From the NCBI GenBank assembly GCA_016744535.1, contig JADGEE010000007.1, positions 1 to 51,601 on the forward strand: a stretch of DNA of 51,601 bases, in the 5' to 3' direction. The stretch comes from Campylobacteraceae bacterium. Its GTDB lineage: Bacteria; Campylobacterota; Campylobacteria; Campylobacterales; BB28. The translations under genes were made by a program, and so were the position numbers. A model generated the notes under the pieces. The model searched no databases and was not told where the DNA came from. It saw nothing but the letters and a program-made list of their open reading frames with translations. Positions 42,267 to 51,488 of this stretch are shown here, piece after piece (the stretch's first letter is position 1; each line of letters opens with the position of its first letter).

Positions 42267-43754
42267 TTATTGTAATAGTTTCATTACATTTTGTTGAACT
42301 TGATTAGCTTGTGACATCGCAAAACTACCAGATTGTGCGAGTAAATTATGTTTGTTAAAGTTTGCAGATTCTGATGCAAAATCAACATCTCTAATACCAG
42401 ATTCACTACTCTTTACATTTACTTGAGTTGTTGTAATATTATTTATAGTTGAGACTAATTGGTTTTGTACAGAACCTAAATCACTTCTAACACTGTTTAA
42501 AAATCGAATAGCATTATCTGCAATATTCATAACACTCATAGCACCTGTCATTGTAGTAACACCTGCCCCTAATTGCTGACCATATAATTCTGTATTAGTA
42601 TTTTCAAATGCACCCATTGCACTTGCGTCATCAGCAGTAAACCCACCTCTAACACTTCCAGCATTAATTACAGTTTCAGCTACACTTCCAGCATCAAATC
42701 CAATTACTCCACCAGTTGAGCTTACAATAATATCTTTTGCTCCATATTTTGTAAGTGTTAATCGTCCGTAGTTTTCTACTGAAGTACTAGCTAATCCTAA
42801 TACTGTATCAACACCTGTACCACTAACAGCTATACCTCTACCATCTGTACTTCTTAAATTTAAATTACCTCTAGTATCGATATATGCTTCAGTTCCTGTT
42901 AAATCTTTTACATTATTAATAGCATTTACAAGTCTTCCATCTCTATCATTAGCTTGAATATTTCCAATATCTCCAATAGTAACTCCATTAATACTAAGTC
43001 CAGTAACACTTCCACTAGCAACAGAACTTCCAGCTGTCTCCAAAACATTCCAACTAGCCTTAATTCCACCTAAAGAGTTTGTATTTTTATTAATAGTTTC
43101 TGCTAATGCTCCAATTCCTGTATTAATTCCTGTAGAAATTACAACACTCTCAAGTGATATGTCGTGAACTCCATCAACAGCAGAAAATTTAAGAGTTACT
43201 TCACTTGAAGCTGAAATATTTGAGCCTGTTTCAAACCTAGTAGCTCCAATTTTAGCAGCATTAGTAGCTCCAATACTAGCTTTAATTGTCTCATTTGAGT
43301 AAGCCCCAATTTGAAACTCTTTATTATTAAATGAACCAGCTAATAGATTTTGTCCGTTAAAACTTGTAGTAAAAGAGATGTTATCTAACTCTTCTAAAAG
43401 TCTTACAATATCAGCTTGTAGTGCCTTTCTTGTCTGTTCAGTTTGCCCATCTTGAGCAGCTTGTGTAGATTTAACTTTAACAGTATCAAGAATTTTAATT
43501 TGCTCATCCATTGCTTTATCAGCAGTTTGAATAATACCAACTGCATCGTTAGCATTTCTAATTGCTTGTCCAAGAGAATTTGCTTGATTTCTCAAACTAT
43601 CTGCAATTGCCATTCCAGAGGCATCATCTGCAGCTTTATTAATTCTCAAACCTGAACTAAGCTTTTCAAGGGATGAGTTAATACTTCTATTATTTCCAAG
43701 TCCAATTGCATGGGAATTCATCGCAGCAATGTTTGTATTTATTCTAAATCCCAT
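42267..43754 (-). CDS. flagellin
   Basis: 495 aa. The conserved N-terminal D0/D1 region (1-~170: [48 protein letters not shown]) and C-terminal D1/D0 region (~405-495, ending [10 protein letters not shown]) flank a variable, Ser/Thr/Gly-rich middle that is the likely site of nonulosonate O-glycosylation. The NeuB/NeuC/NeuA-type genes of the window could supply that sugar (inference). A sigma-54-type promoter lies upstream and AAAGGAAG precedes the ATG. FliW follows. Only one flagellin gene is seen here; another copy elsewhere is possible. Confidence 0.95.
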   Translation of the reverse strand: MGFRINTNIAAMNSHAIGLGNNRSINSSLEKLSSGLRINKAADDASGMAIADSLRNQANSLGQAIRNANDAVGIIQTADKAMDEQIKILDTVKVKSTQAAQDGQTEQTRKALQADIVRLLEELDNISFTTSFNGQNLLAGSFNNKEFQIGAYSNETIKASIGATNAAKIGATRFETGSNISASSEVTLKFSAVDGVHDISLESVVISTGINTGIGALAETINKNTNSLGGIKASWNVLETAGSSVASGSVTGLSINGVTIGDIGNIQANDRDGRLVNAINNVKDLTGTEAYIDTRGNLNLRSTDGRGIAVSGTGVDTVLGLASTSVENYGRLTLTKYGAKDIIVSSTGGVIGFDAGSVAETVINAGSVRGGFTADDASAMGAFENTNTELYGQQLGAGVTTMTGAMSVMNIADNAIRFLNSVRSDLGSVQNQLVSTINNITTTQVNVKSSESGIRDVDFASESANFNKHNLLAQSGSFAMSQANQVQQNVMKLLQ

Positions 43755-43805
43755 TTAACTTCCTTTCTGTTAGTTTTTATTAACTTAACTTATTGGAAGT
43801 ATTAA

Positions 43806-43821
43806 AGCAATTAGTGTTCCA
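43806..43821 (-). promoter_or_regulatory. sigma-54-type promoter of flagellin
   Basis: On the minus strand TGGAAC, five bases, TTGCT match the -24/-12 consensus TGGCAC-N5-TTGCA with exact GG-to-GC spacing. Transcription would start near 43795, about 40 nt before the flagellin ATG at 43754. RpoN control of flagellin genes is known in Campylobacter and Helicobacter. Confidence 0.65.
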
Positions 43822-43939
43822 AATATTTATTATGAGTAGAAAAAAAATGTACTAAAAAGCTTTAAAATTTTGAACTTAAATTATCAAATATGTATAAAAT
43901 ATCTTATAAAGTCTATGGAGTGGAATGAAAAGAGAGATG

Positions 43940-43958
43940 AAAAAGTATTTTACTCTTT
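43940..43958 (-). terminator. hairpin at the end of mrp
   Basis: On the minus strand AAAGAGTA and TACTTTTT pair (one G-U) across AAA, overlapping the mrp stop codon, with the U-run inside the stem end. A plausible weak intrinsic terminator ahead of the flagellin promoter. Confidence 0.35.
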
Positions 43959-45144
43959 AATGTCCACAGCCACAGCCACCTTGACCATCTCCACCGTGAG
44001 AACCACATCCGCCACCACCGTGACTAGGTTGTTGAGGTGCAGCTGCTGTTGAACAAGCTGATGCTCCACTTGTAGGTTGGATTGCTTCATTAGTTGCTAT
44101 TCCCTCTTCATTAACTTTTTCGATAAATGTCCATAAATTACTAGCTAATAACATATACTCTTTAGCTGTTTTGGATTCTGGTTGATGATAAGTAATAGGT
44201 TTTCCACCATCTCCACCCTCTCTAATTGCTGGTTCAATTGGAATTTCTGAAAGTATTTTAGTGTCATACTCGTTTGCTACAACTTCACTTGTACCTTTTC
44301 CGAAAATATCATACTCTTTATTTGTCTCTGGACAGATAAACCCACTCATATTTTCAACAATTCCAGCGATTGGAATATGAAGTTTTTTAAACATATCTAA
44401 ACTTCTTCTACTATCATCTAGTGAGACTTGTTGAGGAGTTGTAACTGTAAGCCCCGCTGTAACTGGTATACTTTGAGCTAGAGTTAATTGTGCATCACCA
44501 GTTCCTGGTGGCATATCAATAACTAATACATCAAGTTCTCCCCACGAAATATCTTGAAGTAGCTGCTCAATTACTTTCATAATCATAGAACCTCTCCAAA
44601 TTAGAGATTGTCCCTCTTCCATAAGTGAACCCATAGAGATAGTTTGAACTCCATAAGCCTCTATTGGTAAAACACTTTGTCCTTGAACTTCTGGTTTAGC
44701 ACCAACTATTCCCATCATTCGAGGTACATTTGGTCCATAAATATCAGCGTCTAAAATACCTACTTTTTTACCTTGCATAGCCAGTGCCACAGCTAAATTA
44801 ACTGTTGTTGTTGATTTACCAACTCCACCTTTTCCACTACTAACCATTATAAAATTTTTAACTTGAGGAGCTAAATTTTTACCTTTTGAGCTTGTCTCTC
44901 TTGGCTCATCTGGTTTTTTAATATTAATTGTAAGCTCTGTTGCACCAGCTTGTTTTAATTTAAATCCCATTTCACCTTTTAACATCTCTTCAACTTCTTT
45001 AGCTGATGATGTAATCTCTAAATCTATAACTAATGCAGTTTCATTAATATTAATATTTTTTACAAAACCAAATGTAACTATATCTTTTTGAAATCCAGGA
45101 TATAAAATAGTCGATAATACTTCTTTTACTTGTGATTCATTCAT
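43957..45144 (-). CDS. mrp: Mrp/ApbC-type Fe-S carrier ATPase with Cys/His/Gly-rich tail
   Basis: 395 aa. An N-terminal MIP18-like domain (about 1-85) is followed by the deviant Walker A SSGKGGVGKSTTTVN near 102-116, DADIYGPNVPRMMG, VIDMPPGTGDAQL and ENMSGFICPETNKEYDIFG. The usual CxxC that bridges the Fe-S cluster in the dimer is not present at that last site (CPET has a single Cys). Instead the last ~32 residues hold four Cys and three His in glycine-rich sequence (CGSHGG, GCGCGH), which might bind metal. Mrp proteins deliver Fe-S clusters to target proteins. The gene has its own promoter region, shared with a divergent gene. Confidence 0.9.
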   Translation of the reverse strand: MNESQVKEVLSTILYPGFQKDIVTFGFVKNININETALVIDLEITSSAKEVEEMLKGEMGFKLKQAGATELTINIKKPDEPRETSSKGKNLAPQVKNFIMVSSGKGGVGKSTTTVNLAVALAMQGKKVGILDADIYGPNVPRMMGIVGAKPEVQGQSVLPIEAYGVQTISMGSLMEEGQSLIWRGSMIMKVIEQLLQDISWGELDVLVIDMPPGTGDAQLTLAQSIPVTAGLTVTTPQQVSLDDSRRSLDMFKKLHIPIAGIVENMSGFICPETNKEYDIFGKGTSEVVANEYDTKILSEIPIEPAIREGGDGGKPITYHQPESKTAKEYMLLASNLWTFIEKVNEEGIATNEAIQPTSGASACSTAAAPQQPSHGGGGCGSHGGDGQGGCGCGH

Positions 45145-45162
45145 TTAAATTTTCCTTTCTTT

Positions 45163-45191
45163 TTAAATAAGACTAATTTACTCTTATTTAA
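45163..45191. promoter_or_regulatory. 10-bp inverted repeat upstream of mrp
   Basis: TTAAATAAGA and its exact complement TCTTATTTAA are separated by 9 bases, 18-47 nt upstream of the mrp ATG. It may be an operator or a leader hairpin. Part of the motif (AATAAGA) recurs nearby at about 45200. Confidence 0.35.
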
Positions 45192-45292
45192 TTTTAAGTG
45201 AATAAGATACTATTAAAAAAATTAAAATCATATTAAAAATTTTGGAATAAAAGAGTAATATTATAAATAATATAAAAGTATGAGAGGTCATT

Positions 45293-45697
45293 ATGAATAA
45301 AACAAATGTTGATAATATGTTAATAGAGATGATAACTCCAAAAGTTAAAGAGATAGAGGAAAAATTTTCAAGAGGTGAAGGACTTGAACAAGAAGATATT
45401 AATACTCTACTTTTAAAATCTCAATATAATCATATTAATCATTTAGATGAAAAGTTAAATGAAGTTACTGATAGTGTTAAAGCGTTAGAGGGAAAATTTT
45501 TAGGTTTAGAGGGAAAGTTTGAACTTCAAAAGCAAGAGATTAAAGCTGATATTGCAGAGTTTAAATATGAAGTTAAAACTGAAATTGCAAATTTAAAAAT
45601 TTACATAGAAAAGACAATGTCTAGTTTTATGAAATGGTTTATTGGTGGAGCTGGAATTTTAATAGTTTTATTAAAGCTTATTGATAAAGTTTTTTAG
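45293..45697 (+). CDS. small coiled-coil protein with C-terminal membrane anchor
   Basis: 134 aa, no recognised family. Residues about 50-105 form a coiled coil (repeated LEGKF units at LEGKFLGLEGKF, then KQEIKADIAEFKYEVKTEIANLK). One C-terminal membrane segment spans about 112-131 (FMKWFIGGAGILIVLLKLI). GAGAGG lies before the ATG. This layout resembles small DUF1640-like or phage-holin-like tail-anchored proteins, but function is unknown. It is divergent from mrp and precedes a glycosyltransferase gene after 46 nt. Confidence 0.7.
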   Translation: MNKTNVDNMLIEMITPKVKEIEEKFSRGEGLEQEDINTLLLKSQYNHINHLDEKLNEVTDSVKALEGKFLGLEGKFELQKQEIKADIAEFKYEVKTEIANLKIYIEKTMSSFMKWFIGGAGILIVLLKLIDKVF

Positions 45698-45743
45698 GAT
45701 TAAAATATAGATAAAATTAATCAAATAATATAAAGGTAATGAA

Positions 45744-47570
45744 ATGTTTTATAGATTTAAAGAGTATATAATTTTTTTTACTCTCTTATTAGTTGGCTTT
45801 GTATATTTAGAAATTAAATTTGTAAATATTACTAGTGTAAATGAGTTAATTAATAATAAAAAAAATGAAATTGTTTTACCATTTTTAAGTAGTTCAAATG
45901 ATAAAAATAAGATTCATATTTTTGAAGTTCAAATTGATTCATATATTCCTCAAGAAGTTAAATTAAATATCGCATCTGATGATAAAGTTAGAGAAGTTAG
46001 AGTCAATTCAGAGCGATTAAAATTTAAAGATAAAAGTAAATATAACTATAATTATAGAGAGTGGAAATATGGAGATTTTTACAATATAAATTTACAAAGT
46101 GGAAAAAATATTTTAAAAATAGTCAGTTTAAATAAATCAGGCAATTACTCTCTTAAAATAAAACAAAATATCTCTATATTTGATTATATTTTAATATTTA
46201 TACTAATAATTTATCCTCTTATAGCTTTACTATATAAACTCTATTTAATTATTTTAGATAAATCAAAAGAGGGCTTTTTTAAAAATTATTTAAATATTAC
46301 TTATATAATTATTTTTATGGGAGTTGTACTTAGATTAATTTATTTTTTTAGTTATGAATATAGCTTATTTCAACACGATTTTCCATCACACACAGATTAT
46401 ATTCGGTTTTTTGCACACTACTTTGAAATTGCACCACCTGATAAGTTAATTCAAGCACCTCAACAACCTCTATATCATAGCTTAGCTGGTTTAATGTATG
46501 CCTTTTTTGAGTATTTAAATTATAGTGAAAAAGAAATTTTCTATTTTTTAACTCTATTCTCATTAACTCTATCAATCATTTCACTTATTTTTGCATATAA
46601 GACTCTTAAATTAATTACAGAGAGTAAATTTATTATAAATATCACTTTAGGATTTTTAGCCTTTACACCATCACTTATATATATGTCAGCTAGAATAAAT
46701 AACGATATTTTAAATATGACACTAGCTATCTTAGCACTCTATTATATTATAAAATCATCTAAAGGTTATTTTGAAAACTATTTTTATACAGCACTTATTT
46801 TTACAACTCTGATATTTTTTACTAAACTCTCCTCTATAATTATAGTTTTAACATTTTTTGCACTTTTAACTATAACTTATATGGATAATAAAAAAACAGA
46901 GCTTTTAAAAAGTAGAATCTATATTTTTGGTTTAGTTGGAGTCTTTATTTTAGGACTAACTCTACTTAGAGTCTATTTACCAGTTGAAGGTGAGTTTAAA
47001 TTTGTAAATAGTGGAATATTTAAAGGTCAAGAGATAGGAGTTATGGATATAAATTATTTTTTTAGTTTTAATTTATCAAAATTAATTGAGTTAGCACAAT
47101 CTTACTCTTATGAGAATAAAAGCGATTTAGTGAGACGCTCATTTTTTACATATCAATACGGTACAATGTTATTTGGCGAATTTAATTATCACAGTTTCTT
47201 TAAAAATTCGGATTTTTTAAAACTATTAATTCAAGTAATTCAGGCGTTAGGAGTTATATTTGTAGTTGGTTTTACTCTATTTTTTATAAACTTTTTAAAA
47301 CAGAATAGATTGATAAAAATTTTAGCTTTTGCTTTTATTATAAATATGCTTCTATTAGCAAAATTTGCGTATGATTTCCCTTCTGTTTGTAATACTGATT
47401 TTAGGTATTATTCTCCATCATTTTTAATAATTGGACTTTTAATTGCAATCGGGTTAAATCACTTATCAAATATTGCATATTTTTTAAGAAAAACTGTAAT
47501 ATTTTTAGTTGGTTCTCTATTTATTTTAGAGACAATATTTATCTTAAAATTAGTTATGTTGAAAGGATAA
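45744..47570 (+). CDS. GT-C membrane glycosyltransferase with periplasmic beta domain
   Basis: 608 aa. Membrane segment 1 (about 9-27) is followed by a ~115-residue periplasmic domain of beta character (VQIDSYIPQEVKLNIASDDKVREVRVN to GNYSLKIKQN), then about ten membrane segments. The first periplasmic loop after segment 3 has acidic residues in LFQHDFPSHTDYIRFFAHYF, fitting the GT-C catalytic loop, and ARINNDILNMTLAILALYYI resembles PMT/ArnT-like proteins. It probably uses a lipid-phosphate sugar donor. Its stop is 3 nt before a duplicated start of the next glycosyltransferase gene. Confidence 0.7.
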   Translation: MFYRFKEYIIFFTLLLVGFVYLEIKFVNITSVNELINNKKNEIVLPFLSSSNDKNKIHIFEVQIDSYIPQEVKLNIASDDKVREVRVNSERLKFKDKSKYNYNYREWKYGDFYNINLQSGKNILKIVSLNKSGNYSLKIKQNISIFDYILIFILIIYPLIALLYKLYLIILDKSKEGFFKNYLNITYIIIFMGVVLRLIYFFSYEYSLFQHDFPSHTDYIRFFAHYFEIAPPDKLIQAPQQPLYHSLAGLMYAFFEYLNYSEKEIFYFLTLFSLTLSIISLIFAYKTLKLITESKFIINITLGFLAFTPSLIYMSARINNDILNMTLAILALYYIIKSSKGYFENYFYTALIFTTLIFFTKLSSIIIVLTFFALLTITYMDNKKTELLKSRIYIFGLVGVFILGLTLLRVYLPVEGEFKFVNSGIFKGQEIGVMDINYFFSFNLSKLIELAQSYSYENKSDLVRRSFFTYQYGTMLFGEFNYHSFFKNSDFLKLLIQVIQALGVIFVVGFTLFFINFLKQNRLIKILAFAFIINMLLLAKFAYDFPSVCNTDFRYYSPSFLIIGLLIAIGLNHLSNIAYFLRKTVIFLVGSLFILETIFILKLVMLKG

Positions 47571-47597
47571 AAATTGAAAAAAATTTCACATCAAAGT
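47565..47597 (+). repeat. 33-bp direct repeat, left copy
   Basis: Matches 49380-49412 at 32 of 33 bases. It contains the ribosome-binding region (GGATAAAAATTG) and the first eight codons, reading KKISHQS after the start, of the glycosyltransferase gene at 49389. It marks the left border of the ImmA/PIN cassette. Confidence 0.92.
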
Positions 47598-47648
47598 ATT
47601 AACATAAACTATTTTTATTTTTACGATACCTATGTTTATAAATTATAA
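47574..47648 (+). pseudogene. 5' relic of a glycosyltransferase gene
   Basis: TTG-initiated frame of 24 codons, M-KKISHQS then unrelated residues to TAA. The first eight codons are nearly those of the gene at 49389; the rest runs into the end of the PIN gene on the other strand. It looks like the copy of the start left at the insertion border rather than a functional gene. Confidence 0.6.
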
Positions 47649-48201
47649 TTCTCTTTTTTTCACAAATATTTAATAAAACATTAAAATTTGTATTATTTCT
47701 AATTTTTTCAATAACTTTAGGAGAACAGATAAAACTATGATTTTGATGATATTTTTCTACTATTTTTAATATACGATTATCATCTGTTACTAAAGTTGTA
47801 TTGTTTTTTACAAAAGAGAAGGCTAACATATTTTTATCTGCACTACTTAATCTCTTTTTTCCATTAGTTTGTAACTCTTCTAAGCTAATTCCTGTTTCAG
47901 GTATCTCTTTTAATATCAATTCACTATCTTGATTATTTATTGCTGATAAGTATGTTAGATATGACATTTTTTCTATAACCGTTAATGTATTTATATTTAT
48001 TTCTTGTACATTAGGTGCTTTATTAAGTTTATTTATTAAATCTTTTAAATACGATTTTTTTTTACTTAAACCTTTCAATTCTCTTATTAAATCATCTGTT
48101 TTTAATATAGTTTTATTATTACATTTTTTTGCAATTGAATCAATCCATATTTTAGAAAATTTATAACAATTCATAGCTGAACAGGTATCAAATAATATCA
48201 C
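47599..48201 (-). CDS. PIN-like domain protein, putative toxin
   Basis: 200 aa. PIN-type acidic residues are visible: LFDTCSAM (D5), a middle Glu (E41 or E94), RLSSADKNMLAFSF (D122) and LVTDDNRIL (D140/D141), in the order of VapC/DUF4411-like RNases. The C-terminus is strongly basic (KKRIIIYKHRYRKNKN). It starts with GTG in a GTGA overlap with the ImmA-like gene; AAGGAG lies about 10 nt upstream. Pairs of a PIN protein with an ImmA/IrrE-type protein are common as mobile toxin-antitoxin-like modules. Predicted activity: cleavage of an RNA, target unknown. It ends 2 nt from the 33-bp repeat. Confidence 0.72.
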   Translation of the reverse strand: MILFDTCSAMNCYKFSKIWIDSIAKKCNNKTILKTDDLIRELKGLSKKKSYLKDLINKLNKAPNVQEININTLTVIEKMSYLTYLSAINNQDSELILKEIPETGISLEELQTNGKKRLSSADKNMLAFSFVKNNTTLVTDDNRILKIVEKYHQNHSFICSPKVIEKIRNNTNFNVLLNICEKKRIIIYKHRYRKNKNSLC

Positions 48202-49220
48202 TCCTTTATCGCTCCTTCTAATTCTATCTTTCTACTATACGAAATTGAGGCTTCATCACAGTGCCAAGTTAATAAATCATTAATTTCCGTACTTGCAAAA
48301 GGAAAAAAAGTTTTAGTAGTTCTTCCAACTTTAATTGAATTTAACTTTTTCATATCTAATTTTATAGCTAATGCTTCACGACTAACACAATATCTTTTCA
48401 TAGTTTCTTTTAATAAATTTTGTGTTGGATTAGTTCTAAGCTTATTTAATTCTTCATCTGCTTTATATAGTAAAAAATCTATGGCAAACCTATTAGCTCT
48501 TATATCTTCGGCTTTATTATATTGATTTACTTCACTGTTATCAAATAAATCAAAGGTAAAAGTTTTACCATCATCTTTAAAGAAATGATATATTTCGTGT
48601 AATAGAGTAAATATAGCTTTTGTATAATAAGAATAATGTGCATTTATATATATAGTCGCAATAGGTTTATTAAAATAAACTCCATCAAAATTAAATGGTG
48701 ATTTTTCTTCATTAATAAAAAAAGTTTTTAATCCATAAAGATTTTCCATATCTTTAATTAATTCTTTAAGTAAAAAGTTTCTTTGTTTACCATCTGATTT
48801 AGAAAATTTAATAAGAAAATTGTTAAAATCTAAATCTTTATGTATTTTATCAATTAAATCAATATCATCTAAATTATTATAATCATTTGGAAAAATATCT
48901 AGTTTTTTATTTTCTAAAGCTTTTTTTTCTCTGTAAAGAATAGCTATTGTTTTTAAATTTTCAATTAATTCATTAGATACACTTTCACTGTTTGCTTTTT
49001 TAAATTTAACTAATTCGATAGGTTGAAATTCAGATGTCATAATAGACGGCAAAGATAATTCAAATTTTTGCAAAAACTTTTCTATTTGAGATAAATACTC
49101 TATTGGATTAGTTAATAAATTCTTAATAGAAATACCCAATTCAGTAGCAAAAACTTTTGCTTCTTCACTGTTACATTTTATTAATTTATCTAAATTATTT
49201 ACTAATAACTTATCTACCAT
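48198..49220 (-). CDS. ImmA/IrrE-like zinc metallopeptidase, putative antitoxin
   Basis: 340 aa. The zinc-protease motif is HEIYH (H208, E209, H212) in TLLHEIYHFFKDD, with a likely third ligand in KAEDIRANRFA (E238). The preceding ~190 residues are helical with no clear HTH, although such proteins often carry an XRE domain there. The C-terminus (SREALAIKLDMKKLN) has an HTH-like look. It precedes and overlaps the PIN gene, as an antitoxin or regulator would. It probably acts as repressor or inhibitor of the PIN protein and may be cleaved or cleave under stress; this is inference from related modules. Confidence 0.75.
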   Translation of the reverse strand: MVDKLLVNNLDKLIKCNSEEAKVFATELGISIKNLLTNPIEYLSQIEKFLQKFELSLPSIMTSEFQPIELVKFKKANSESVSNELIENLKTIAILYREKKALENKKLDIFPNDYNNLDDIDLIDKIHKDLDFNNFLIKFSKSDGKQRNFLLKELIKDMENLYGLKTFFINEEKSPFNFDGVYFNKPIATIYINAHYSYYTKAIFTLLHEIYHFFKDDGKTFTFDLFDNSEVNQYNKAEDIRANRFAIDFLLYKADEELNKLRTNPTQNLLKETMKRYCVSREALAIKLDMKKLNSIKVGRTTKTFFPFASTEINDLLTWHCDEASISYSRKIELEGAIKE

Positions 49221-49379
49221 TTATTATCCTTTAAAAGTAATATTATTGTACTATTTTATTTCTTGAAATTAAGTTATACAGTATAGAAACTTCTATTCCT
49301 ATATTTTAAAATAATCATCAATAAAAAATTATTGAATATTTAATACTTTAGAGATATAATCTTTCATTAAAAACCAAGA

Positions 49380-49412
49380 GGATAAAAATTGAAAAATATT
49401 TCACATCAAAGT
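49380..49412 (+). repeat. 33-bp direct repeat, right copy
   Basis: Partner of 47565-47597, with one mismatch. Here the repeat is in its functional place at the start of the glycosyltransferase gene, so the 1,782 bp between the copies look like an insertion. Confidence 0.92.
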
Positions 49413-51488
49413 TTAAAATTATATCTATACTCTTTTATTTTAATTCCATTAATTGCATTTTATCTGCTGTACTCATTTAAAGGTGAGTTTGAAGTAATAA
49501 AAGCAAATACTCAAAAGTTAAATTATGCAAATGCTGTTGAATATTGCACTAACGAAGAGGGAAGGCTTCCAACTCCTAATGAGATATTTTTAATTTACTC
49601 ATATAGCTTAAATCCTAACTTAAATTTTGATTTCTATTGGGCAGATGAAGAGAAGTTAAAAGAGTCAAGTTCTCAAAGTCTATTTAATATGTCAAAGGGT
49701 AAATCTTATTCAAATAAAAAAGTTGTAAAGCACGGGGTAATGTGTGTTAAAGATTCTCCTAAACAGATTTACTCACTCTTAATCGCTTTTGGACTTTTTA
49801 TATTTTTAATTTATATTTGGGTTAAATATTTAAAAAGAGATAAATTTATTGACTTAAGTCTGCTTAGTTTATTAGTTATTAGTTGGTTGATTTTAGGCTC
49901 TTATAAACTGGGTAGTTTTGAAGTACCTAAAACACTCTGGACATCAACAGATATTGGAGAGATGTTTGTGGTAGATTTAAAACGCGAACGAGAAGTTAGT
50001 AAAATTGCATATTTTCAAGAGATTGATAAAAAAGGTAGTTTTGAAATATCATACTTTAGTAAAGATAGAAGATGGGTTACTTATGATAAAGTAAACAAAA
50101 ATAAATTTCAAAACTCATTTAAGTGGCAATTTTTAAAAGATAATATAAAAACTAGATTTTTAAAATTAAGAGTTAAAAAAGCTCCTGTTTCACTCTTTGA
50201 ATTACGATTTTTAGAAAAAAATTCTCCTATTAAAAGTTTTGAAATAAAAACAAGAAGAGATAAAAAAGATATAAATAAACTCTTTGATGAAGTTAATGTT
50301 CCAGTAAAAGGTGGATATTATAATAATTTCTATTTTGATGAAATTTATCATTCACGAACTGGTTATGAAATCACTAAAGCAATAGACCCTTACGATAAAG
50401 TTCATCCAATGCTTGGTAAAAGTTTAATAGCATTAGGAATATCAATATTTGATATGACTCCATTTGGTTGGCGGTCAATGAATTTTATATTTGGAATATT
50501 TTTAATTATTATTATGTATTACTTTGGAAAAAATCTATTTAAATCAAGATTTTTAGGCTTTTTTGCCGGATTTTTAATGCTGTTTGATTTTATGCATTTA
50601 ACACAATCAAGAATAGGCTTAATTGATACATTTGGAGTCTTCTTTATATTAACAGCTTATTATATGTTATATATGTTTATAGATAGAGTTAAATTTAAAA
50701 AACCTCCTACTAAATATCTATTTTTAAGTGGAGTATTCTTAGGACTTGGAATATCTGTGAAGTGGTCGGCACTCTTTGGAATGGCAGGAATGGGTTTAAT
50801 AATTTTATATCTACTCTACAAAAATATAAGAGAAAAAAACTTACCATACTCAACTTTAAAATTTTTTACTTTAAGTTTTATATTTTTATTGTTAATTCCG
50901 TTAGCAATATATACAGCAAGTTTCTTTTCACTATTTTTAAAAGGTGATAGTTTAATGGATATAGTTAAACTTCAACAATTTATGTATAACTATCATCACG
51001 GTTTAACTGCTACACATCCATACACATCACTTTGGTATATGTGGCCTATAATAACTATTCCTATGGGTTATTTAAGAGAGACTTATCACTCTTTAACTTC
51101 TTCAATTAACGCAATGGGTAATCCAGCTATTTGGTGGATGGGAATTGTTGCTATTTTTTACACTATTTTTGCATTTGTAAAAAAACGAAATATAAAAGCA
51201 GGTATTATTCTAATAGGGTTTTTATCACTATTTATGCCTTACGCTTTTATAGACAGGGTTATGTTTATATACCATTTCTACTATGCTACACCTTTTTTAA
51301 TGTTAGCAATTGTTTATATGGCTAATGATTTAATTAGAAAAAAATTAAATTATATATATATTATTTTTGGATATATGTTTATTATAGTAGTATTATTTAC
51401 TCTATTTTATCCAATATTAACAGGAATTGAAGTTGAACGAACTTTTGTAAATGAGTATATGAAGTGGTTTACTAAGTGGTGGATGTAG
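49389..51488 (+). CDS. PMT-like (GT39) membrane glycosyltransferase with Lcl/DUF1566-like and discoidin-like domains
   Basis: 699 aa from a TTG start with AAGAGG 8 nt upstream. Order: membrane segment (about 9-26); periplasmic domain to ~128 with YANAVEYCTNEEGRLPTPNE ... YWADEE ... GVMCVKD, the pattern of the Lcl/DUF1566 fold; two membrane segments (about 129-172); a beta domain (about 178-285, KTLWTSTDIGEMFVVDLK ... RFLKLRVKKA) resembling a discoidin/F5-8C module; then a GT39 core starting FYFDEIYHSRTGYE with the catalytic DE, HPMLGKSLIALGI and about ten membrane segments. It likely transfers a sugar from a polyprenyl phosphate donor to a protein or glycan outside the membrane. The two extra domains may bind the acceptor. 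Confidence 0.8.
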   Translation: MKNISHQSLKLYLYSFILIPLIAFYLLYSFKGEFEVIKANTQKLNYANAVEYCTNEEGRLPTPNEIFLIYSYSLNPNLNFDFYWADEEKLKESSSQSLFNMSKGKSYSNKKVVKHGVMCVKDSPKQIYSLLIAFGLFIFLIYIWVKYLKRDKFIDLSLLSLLVISWLILGSYKLGSFEVPKTLWTSTDIGEMFVVDLKREREVSKIAYFQEIDKKGSFEISYFSKDRRWVTYDKVNKNKFQNSFKWQFLKDNIKTRFLKLRVKKAPVSLFELRFLEKNSPIKSFEIKTRRDKKDINKLFDEVNVPVKGGYYNNFYFDEIYHSRTGYEITKAIDPYDKVHPMLGKSLIALGISIFDMTPFGWRSMNFIFGIFLIIIMYYFGKNLFKSRFLGFFAGFLMLFDFMHLTQSRIGLIDTFGVFFILTAYYMLYMFIDRVKFKKPPTKYLFLSGVFLGLGISVKWSALFGMAGMGLIILYLLYKNIREKNLPYSTLKFFTLSFIFLLLIPLAIYTASFFSLFLKGDSLMDIVKLQQFMYNYHHGLTATHPYTSLWYMWPIITIPMGYLRETYHSLTSSINAMGNPAIWWMGIVAIFYTIFAFVKKRNIKAGIILIGFLSLFMPYAFIDRVMFIYHFYYATPFLMLAIVYMANDLIRKKLNYIYIIFGYMFIIVVLFTLFYPILTGIEVERTFVNEYMKWFTKWWM

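Noticed and set aside
43870-44052. Open frame on the plus strand over the end of mrp, Ser/Thr-rich
   Set aside because: It is the antisense of the Gly/Cys/His-rich mrp tail; low-complexity codons keep it open, and it has no ribosome-binding site or family match.
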